A stretch of DNA of 64,000 nucleotides from Actinernus sp. WN-2022 (lineage: Eukaryota; Cnidaria; Anthozoa; Actiniaria; Actinernidae). Every line of letters begins with the position of its first letter. The stretch's first letter is position 1. The stretch covers positions 145,425,745 to 145,489,744 of the forward strand of contig JAOWCC010001589.1 of the NCBI GenBank assembly GCA_030867875.1, written 5' to 3'. Shown here piece by piece: positions 58,181-64,000 of this stretch. The position numbers and the translations under genes were made by a program. The notes under the pieces are model-generated. The model was not told where the DNA came from, did not search any database, and worked only from the letters and a program-made list of their open reading frames with translations.

Positions 58181-58929
58181 TGTTGCTTAGACAGTTATTT
58201 ATGGTTATCAGAACATGTCTTGCTATAACTGCACTAAGAAAAGCTTCAAAACTACTGGATGAATACTATCCAAACAACCTAATATATGCAGTACTCTTGG
58301 GTAGGATCAAGTTACATTTACGAATCGTATCAGATCAATATTTGGTAAAATCACTGATGTAACAAATATAACATGGATCTGTATAAAAGGTCTTATCTCT
58401 GCCAGCATGTTGCATCCTTTTATGTCACGTCATTGGCATATTCGAAATAGACCTTTTAAAACTCATAGATGCAACACTCAAATCGCAAAATATTTTACGA
58501 TTCACCTATTCAATTTGTGTAGAATCTATAATGATGATATAAAATTTGACCTTATAAGCATAATTAATTTAAGGCAATTTTGGGTTGCTTCCTTGAAAAT
58601 ATATTATACGGAGGGCACATTTGGACTTTATGTCATATGCCATTTTTAAAGCTCATGCTCATAAAATGCACTACACAAAATGTGTTTATTTTGTTGTATT
58701 TCTGTCAGGTGTCACATGATTTCTCACATGATTTATATAAAGAAAGCAAAGAAAAACATTGAAAATTGGTCAACGGCCTCTTTAAATACCCTGTGGAAGA
58801 CTTCTGATACTAACGTTTAACAGTTCTATATCTCATGCTAATTCCCTGGAATTTGGTCTCATTTCATTGAAGGTGGCCTCTGGTCACTATCACTTGCAAA
58901 GCAAATCCTGAGGATGTATGCAGTGATTA
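58181..58929. other. Intergenic, nothing recognised
   Basis: Small plus-strand open frames (58180-58362, 58407-58649) have no domain. Confidence 0.35.
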
Positions 58930-59990
58930 TGTATACATTAAATATTACTTAAACAAAATGTTAACCTGAAACCATGACGGGTGTTGAATTTTTTTTCAAC
59001 CGAGTGCCACATTATCGTAGACAATTTAACCCCGCTACTTGTCACACTCAGCTGTTTGTCCTTTAGAAGAACAGAGCAAAGTCTGCAGTTCTTTCTACAA
59101 GTTGTAGCTTTAGCTGCCTTGTTGTGATGGTGGTCAGTTGTCAGGGGCACTGGACAGTGCTCAGGTGGACGGCCAGGCTTATGATCCTGTTTCTGTACCA
59201 AGCCACTCTTTTCTAGGAGCTCTTTCGCAAGTGCCTCTCTGAAACTCTTATGGGTCTTGCCTGGAGCAATCGTGCCATGTTCTACGATGTATGCATTGGT
59301 GGCAGCAATATGAAGGATATGGGGAAAAACAATTTCCAACACTTGTCCTTCTGAGCATCTGGTAGAACTGTAACAGCTGATCTGACAAGTCCACACCTCC
59401 CATCCCTTCATTATAGTTCTTTATGTCAGGAGGAATCTGAATGGTAACTTTCTGAAACTTCCCATTTTCTTTCTTTCCACTATGTGCTCTCCTGTTGCTG
59501 CATAGCATGTCGATAAATCATTTACATATTTAGTGACCCACCACAAGATTGCCCTTTTGAAACCATCTCTTGGGGCTTTTGTGGGCGTACTATTGTAAGA
59601 GCATTTGGCATCCCTTTCCTGTTTACTCAAACTGTTCCTGTTGTCAAACATCCCTTGTCAAGGTCATTGAAGAGTAGTAGGCTACTTAAGAAATTGTCTA
59701 TAAAGAGATGATAGTCCTACTGAAACAATCCGTCCATTTGGTGCATAACAACAACATATCCGAGTCCCATTAGTTGACTTCCTGTGTAGATATCAAATTT
59801 ATGTGTGTAGCCAGTGCGAGGACAGGCCAAAATCCAAATTTGAATCCGATATCACAGGCGTGTTTTGTATAAATTGTTTCATACATAATCTTCCTTTGGA
59901 GACAACCATCCTCTCTTCAATCGAAACCTTCTGTCCTGGAACATAGTGTGACATGACACTTTGAGCTCTTCAAGCAAAGGTTTAATAATA
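58930..59990 (-). pseudogene. piggyBac transposase II, C-terminal two thirds, decayed
   Basis: Minus-strand pieces in order: VPGQKVSIEERMVVSKGR (first catalytic block, Asp replaced by Glu); CPRTGYTHKFDIYTGSQ; GLGYVVVM; LFIDNFLSSLLLF (second Asp kept); ILWWVTKYVNDLST (third block, with no Asp where WxDxKxV is expected); IKNYNEGMGGVDLSDQLLQF (the YNxxMGGVDxxDQ signature); FPHILHIAATNAYIV; and CRKNCRLC, the start of the C-terminal zinc finger. Frameshifts separate them. Different enough from copy I to be another lineage. The N-terminal domain is not recognised to the right of 59990, where a repeat begins. Confidence 0.7.
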
Positions 59991-60110
59991 ATAATATATT
60001 AAAGCTTATATAGCACTTATAACATAGATCTAAGCGCTTTACATTGGTCATTAAATATTTACACAAAAATGACAAAATGGATGACAGCTGAATTTTTTTT
60101 AAAGACTACA
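59985..60110. repeat. AT-rich SINE/MITE-like fragment
   Basis: Begins with AAT repeats, then AAAGCTTATATAGCACTTAT and CTAAGCGCTTTACA. A similar TATATAGCGC / GCGCTTTACA pairing ends the SINE at 16.06 kb. Probably inserted in the piggyBac copy. Confidence 0.45.
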
Positions 60111-61140
60111 ACAGCACAACAGTTTTCACGAGTGAGGTGAAATGTTCGTCAGCGTTTTGCAATTGCTTTTTGCTGTTTTTTGGTAAAAGTGATTTGTGTT
60201 TCGTCAGGCAGCGATTTGAGGGCTGAAAGGTGATTACCAAAGTCTTGCATGACAATGCCGATACAGTAAGCTAAGCTGTTGCATTGAAGAAACAACCTTC
60301 ATATTCTTTTTCACAGTTAGTTCGTTCCATTCTCCATTCCCCTGTAATTCTGCAGTTTCTGGACCTCCCAAAGAGTCGATAATGCTGATATTTTGATCAA
60401 TGGCTTCTCATTGCAAACATTTCTCACACACTCTAAATTCACCACTCTTTCATTCGGTGATATGTTTGGAGGTATTGATCCTCAAGTCCAAGTATTTTGG
60501 GGACGTTTTCCATTTTAAGTATTTAAGTATTGCTCATCCTCTTACATACATGTAGTCAGTGATTTTGTTACAAATTGCATTGAATGAGTCCCTGGGACTC
60601 GTTTCATAAAAAAGTACAAGAGTCCCAGCACAAGTATCAAAATAAATTTTATTGGTTTATTTTTAGCTAATGGCCATTATTTATAATGGGGGAGGAAAGA
60701 GGTAGGAGGAGAAGTTGTTTCTTTCTATGGTGGAAATCTCAAAGACACTGCAGTATGGGAAGTCATTTTTTTAGCTACCTCCCTCGAGTATCTAAGATCA
60801 TACTCATAATATTTAAATGCCCCATGGGAACCTCTTTCAAGTTCCCCATTTTTCCCGAAGTTACATGTATAATCATTAATAACTGGTCTCTTTAAGTACA
60901 AAATATTGTTTGCAGGTGTATTTTTTTACAGTAACATCATAATCTTTGCAACTGCACAGTATTCCTCAACTGAAATGGAAATTTATGTTACATGTACATG
61001 TATGTGACTTAATAATTAGAGCGAATCTACACTGAGGTTGCCTCAAATTTAATGATTTCTATTTCTGAAAATTATAGCATCAGGATTCTCAGGACAAACC
61101 ATGCTATGTTCAAAATGGAAGCATGTCTCTGATTTACTTA
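60111..61140. other. Intergenic, unrecognised
   Basis: Minus-strand stretches such as PKYLDLRINTSKH and IDSLGGPETAELQGNGEWNE near 60340-60500 look protein-like but match no family I know. Confidence 0.3.
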
Positions 61141-61149
61141 GAAGGAGAT

Positions 61150-61734
61150 TTATGATTTACTTAATACATCCTCTCTTTCTTGGCCTTCCAACTCTGTAAT
61201 GACAATGGAAAGTTGAAGTTCAAGTTGCACCCTCATCAGCTTGTCTTGGGTCACTTCTAGCAGCCGTTCCTAGCTGGTGTTAGTGTTATCTTGGAATGAG
61301 AATCCTCTTTCACACCCTACTGCATGGACAGCAAGTCTGAAATAACGCTACCTCAATCATCTGAAGATAACCATCACCATGAAACCATTTGATAAGCTTC
61401 CATTTTTGTTGACATGTGACTGGATCTGTAAGAGGAGGTGAAGTGGCTTTCTTTCTCTTTCCTCCAGCCAAGCTATGTGACTTGGGTTGACCATAGTATT
61501 GGCAGAGGAGATCAGATTCTTTGTATCCATAATTCACAAGTTCATCTTGAGGCAGGAAACTGATTGGCTCATTGCTAATGCACTGAATGCATAAAGGAGA
61601 TCCTGATCATTTTCCAATGCATCAATACATTGTTCTCCCACTTTTTCACATGAAAATGCAACACTGTTGTGGTGGCCTTTGAATTCCGATCCATTCAGGT
61701 TGTGCTTCATTTTACACTGTTTTACCTGAAACAC
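61150..61734 (-). pseudogene. Possible hAT-type transposase C-terminus
   Basis: The minus strand near 61340-61180 reads VHAVGCERGFSFQDNTNT, a stop, then ERLLEVTQDKLMRVQLEL. The ERGFS-x-(N)-xx(K)T-xxRxxL-xxxxLxxLMxI pattern is the hAT dimerisation region that ends these transposases. Upstream frames 61534-61734 and 61310-61537 (NGSEFKGHHNSVAFSCEKVG, DPVTCQQKWKLIKWF) may belong to the same gene but show no motif. Broken by a stop and a frameshift. Confidence 0.35.
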
Positions 61735-62886
61735 AAAAAAGGTTTTTAGTTCTTGCAGTTAATTTACTTGTTTAATGCACTAGTTTTGAATTATGGCAAT
61801 GTATGTCTCTTAGTCTTTGGTAGTCTTGATGTACTCTAGAATCTGCATTTTTGGTTTCTGTTCGTTTCCAAAATTGAAATACCATTGGTTGAACAACTCA
61901 AAGCTGATAACTATATTTACTAATGTTAGACCTTGAACTTTGTGAACTGTACATGCCCATGTTAAAGTGAGAGGGATATACATGTATGTACCCTTTGTGT
62001 TTCTGGTGATTACGGCTAGCCTGTTAGTATTGGTACAATAGGGACAGCCTTATTTTGTCTGTAGTAAGTGTGTCTTTGGATTTGTTTATTAATATGTTAA
62101 CAAAGTTTTCATCATTAAGTTTAATGTACACAATGCTTAGTTTGTAAGTTTTCTGATTAACAACGATTCTAGTTTTTATGTCTTCAGTTTGTGAAGCCGT
62201 CGGGGAATCTTTGATCATCCTTTTGTCTCATTGTGTCACTCTCCACTCTCGAACTTTTCCATCAAAGGTCTGTGCACTTTTTGCGAGTTCATATACGTGA
62301 GTACGTCTTTTCTGCTGATACATTCTCTTTCTCCTAGCCACTTTTAAAGTTATGTAGGCCTCAGTGAGTAATCGTCACCACCCAATGGCTGGCAATCTCA
62401 TTTGATGACGTCAGGCAGCTACGGAGCTTGGGCTGCCGTGAAGGTACTTCATACTCAGCGAAATAATACACACCAACAGTGTCAAATATCATGCACTTCA
62501 CAGTTCAGAGGAACCTCTGAACTTAATTTGTGAGGCAAACAAACTCAAATTCACTCAGTCAGTGACAAAAGATGAATACCGTATTTACTCGAGCTGGCCT
62601 GTACCGTTCGAAACGAGCCACAGCATTGGCTCACCCAACAATACAAAAAACCCTAACCTTTAGAACGTGCAGTACAAAAACAGTACAGCTACAGTATAAT
62701 AGTGCAAACAGAATACAGGTTTCGACCGGAGCGAGAAAAAGACAACACAGCACAAATTACATAAAAAATACAATTCTTAGCTATAATTATAGTTTTTATA
62801 ATTTATTTACCAGATATCCATTAAAGTTCGCTTTAAAGTGTCTTTGTTCATGGATTATCACACAATGCCCCGCAATGGCAAACAAA
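61735..62886. other. Intergenic, nothing recognised
   Basis: 62024-62218 (minus) and 62572-62931 (plus) are open but unrecognised; the plus one overlaps the real exon on the other strand. Confidence 0.35.
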
Positions 62887-63605
62887 TTAAAATCCTTCGA
62901 ACTCCGATTCGTCAATGTTCGACTGGAATAGATTCCGAAGAAATGAATCATCCAGCTCTGGTTCACTGTCAGCAATCATTAAATGTGAAATCGTCCTCTG
63001 GTCCATTGAGACTTCAAACTCCTTGTCATCACTACTGTCATTGTCATCTACCTCTATCTCACAGTGCAGGTAGAGTTTTACAATTGGGATTGATGTGGTG
63101 CATTTGGAGCACTTTGTAAGTGGCAAGGAGGCAGTGATGGGCTGTACTGTTTTCTCCAAGGACGAGCAACTTTTCACGGGCCGTATGTATATCAGGGTGT
63201 TATTACCCACGGCATCCTTGATGTAGGGGATGCTGTACCCATCGCTTGGCATTGTAATTAACGTTAAGGGTCCACATGTCCCGCCTGTTCCAGCTCGCAG
63301 GAGCTCAAATCCTCCATCTTGGGATTTTAATTTTGGATAATCCTTTTCAAGTACGACTTTCAAATTCACAAAGTTCCTATTTGTATTTGGAAAAACAACC
63401 TTTCATTTCCCTAACTCCGCTTCTTTAAGGACTGCCATATATTGCTGCAGAGTCTTGCTTTGTTCAGTGTTTGAGTGCAAGCAGAAATCGTGAGTCCAGG
63501 ATTCTTTTGGTTGGATCATGATGATGGCTTTAGCTGATTGTTTCCCTTTCTTTGAAGGAACTTGAAATCTATTTCCACTTCCTGAGAGCGAAGGAAAAGC
63601 CCGTC
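62887..63605 (-). pseudogene. G2E3-like N-terminal exon with one in-frame TGA
   Basis: One minus-strand frame of about 240 codons runs from a splice acceptor (TTTTGTTTCAG, exon from about 63605) to TAA at 62887. It reads SLSGSGNRFQVPSKKGKQ, KESWTHDFCLHSNTEQ, LKEAELGK, then TGA at 63403-63405, then KVVFPNTNRNF, KLKSQDGGFELLRAGTGGTC, DGYSIPYIKDAVGN and LIYIRPVKS. This order (WTHxF, AxLG, GGFELLR, GYS, YIRP) is what I recall from the region before the HECT domain in G2/M-phase-specific E3 ligase-like proteins of corals and fish. A CxxC (CSKC) and an acidic tail follow. No HECT domain lies in the window. One base would explain the TGA; otherwise the gene is intact here. Confidence 0.5.
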
Positions 63606-64000
63606 TGAAACAAAATGACAACAAAGCTTTAATATATTATTACTAGCGATTTCTAATAGAAAGTGAAATGCTGCGAGTTTGTGGATTTCCTGTAAATGTG
63701 TGACAAAGGCAGAGCACATTGAAGATCGTTTCAACAATGCTGAACACGCATCATTGTTGTGCATCGTAAGTTATAAAAGAGTTCTCAACTATAAAAAACC
63801 TTTGTTATGAAAATCAAAATGTTATGAAAACGACTTTTTTTATTATAATAATGGTTATTGTTAAACTAACATCGTAAACTGCAACAAACAGTCCCGCTCA
63901 CGTCAAATGTGTGACATTTTGACATTTTCCTTAGAATTGTTTTACTAAATGCGTTTCATTTTACGATTAAAGAACCACATCATTTTGAAAACATTGTTGA
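63606..64000 (-). other. Intron or upstream sequence of the G2E3-like gene
   Basis: Pyrimidine-rich acceptor context lies next to 63605. No upstream exon recognised before the window edge; the overlapping open frame 63516-63764 is probably chance. Confidence 0.35.

Noticed and set aside
62572..62931. 119-codon plus-strand frame
   Set aside because: Overlaps the end of the G2E3-like exon on the other strand and has no recognisable domain.

Overview
The window looks like nuclear DNA of an invertebrate animal, most likely an anthozoan cnidarian such as a stony coral. This is inference from content. The DNA is AT-rich and intron-bearing. It carries a rhodopsin-class GPCR gene and a fragment resembling the N-terminal domain of the G2E3-like genes that are expanded in corals and fish. 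It is dominated by mobile elements: DIRS and other tyrosine-recombinase elements, CR1-like, L1-like and Penelope-like retroelements, Kolobok-like, piggyBac, hAT, Tc1/mariner and MULE-like DNA transposons, and tRNA-like SINEs. No bacterial operon, rRNA, CRISPR array or complete host tRNA was seen.

Layout. 0-8 kb holds decayed elements: a tyrosine-recombinase remnant, a TTAA-flanked Kolobok-like element with a THAP finger, a LINE endonuclease fragment, and Penelope and mariner remnants. 8.7-9.8 kb holds a GPCR gene with its coding part in one exon, broken by one stop and one frameshift. 12.3-14.3 kb holds a candidate four-exon gene of unknown function with a TATA box and consistent splice phases. 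15-23.7 kb is mostly non-coding, with SINE-like and palindromic elements. 23.8-30.7 kb is one composite repeat bearing seven copies of a TGTCACGGAGGGGAAAA-like motif; it is filled with two tandem foldback Tc1-like elements, a small third one, a Kolobok-like element and a piggyBac MITE. 33.6-39.7 kb holds further Kolobok-like elements, including a pair of inverted promoter/start-codon arms 3 kb apart.

41-46 kb holds a 428-bp element with an exact 8-bp target duplication and an internal tRNA-like sequence, an L1-like RT fragment, and a MULE-like foldback with an exact 9-bp duplication that carries two pieces of a RecQ-like helicase gene. 46-54 kb, minus strand, is a three-level nest: a DIRS retrotransposon is split by a CR1-like LINE (8-bp duplication TATCGTGA), which is itself split by a 1-kb piggyBac MITE (TTAA). 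Both insertions sit exactly in coding frames. 54-62 kb holds LINE ends, two decayed piggyBac transposases and a probable hAT C-terminus. The right edge holds the G2E3-like N-terminal exon, with one in-frame TGA.

The genes do not form a pathway. The window is best read as a layered record of transposition around a few host gene fragments. Coordinates of degenerate features are approximate. Homology calls come from recognising motifs in translated sequence, not from a database search.
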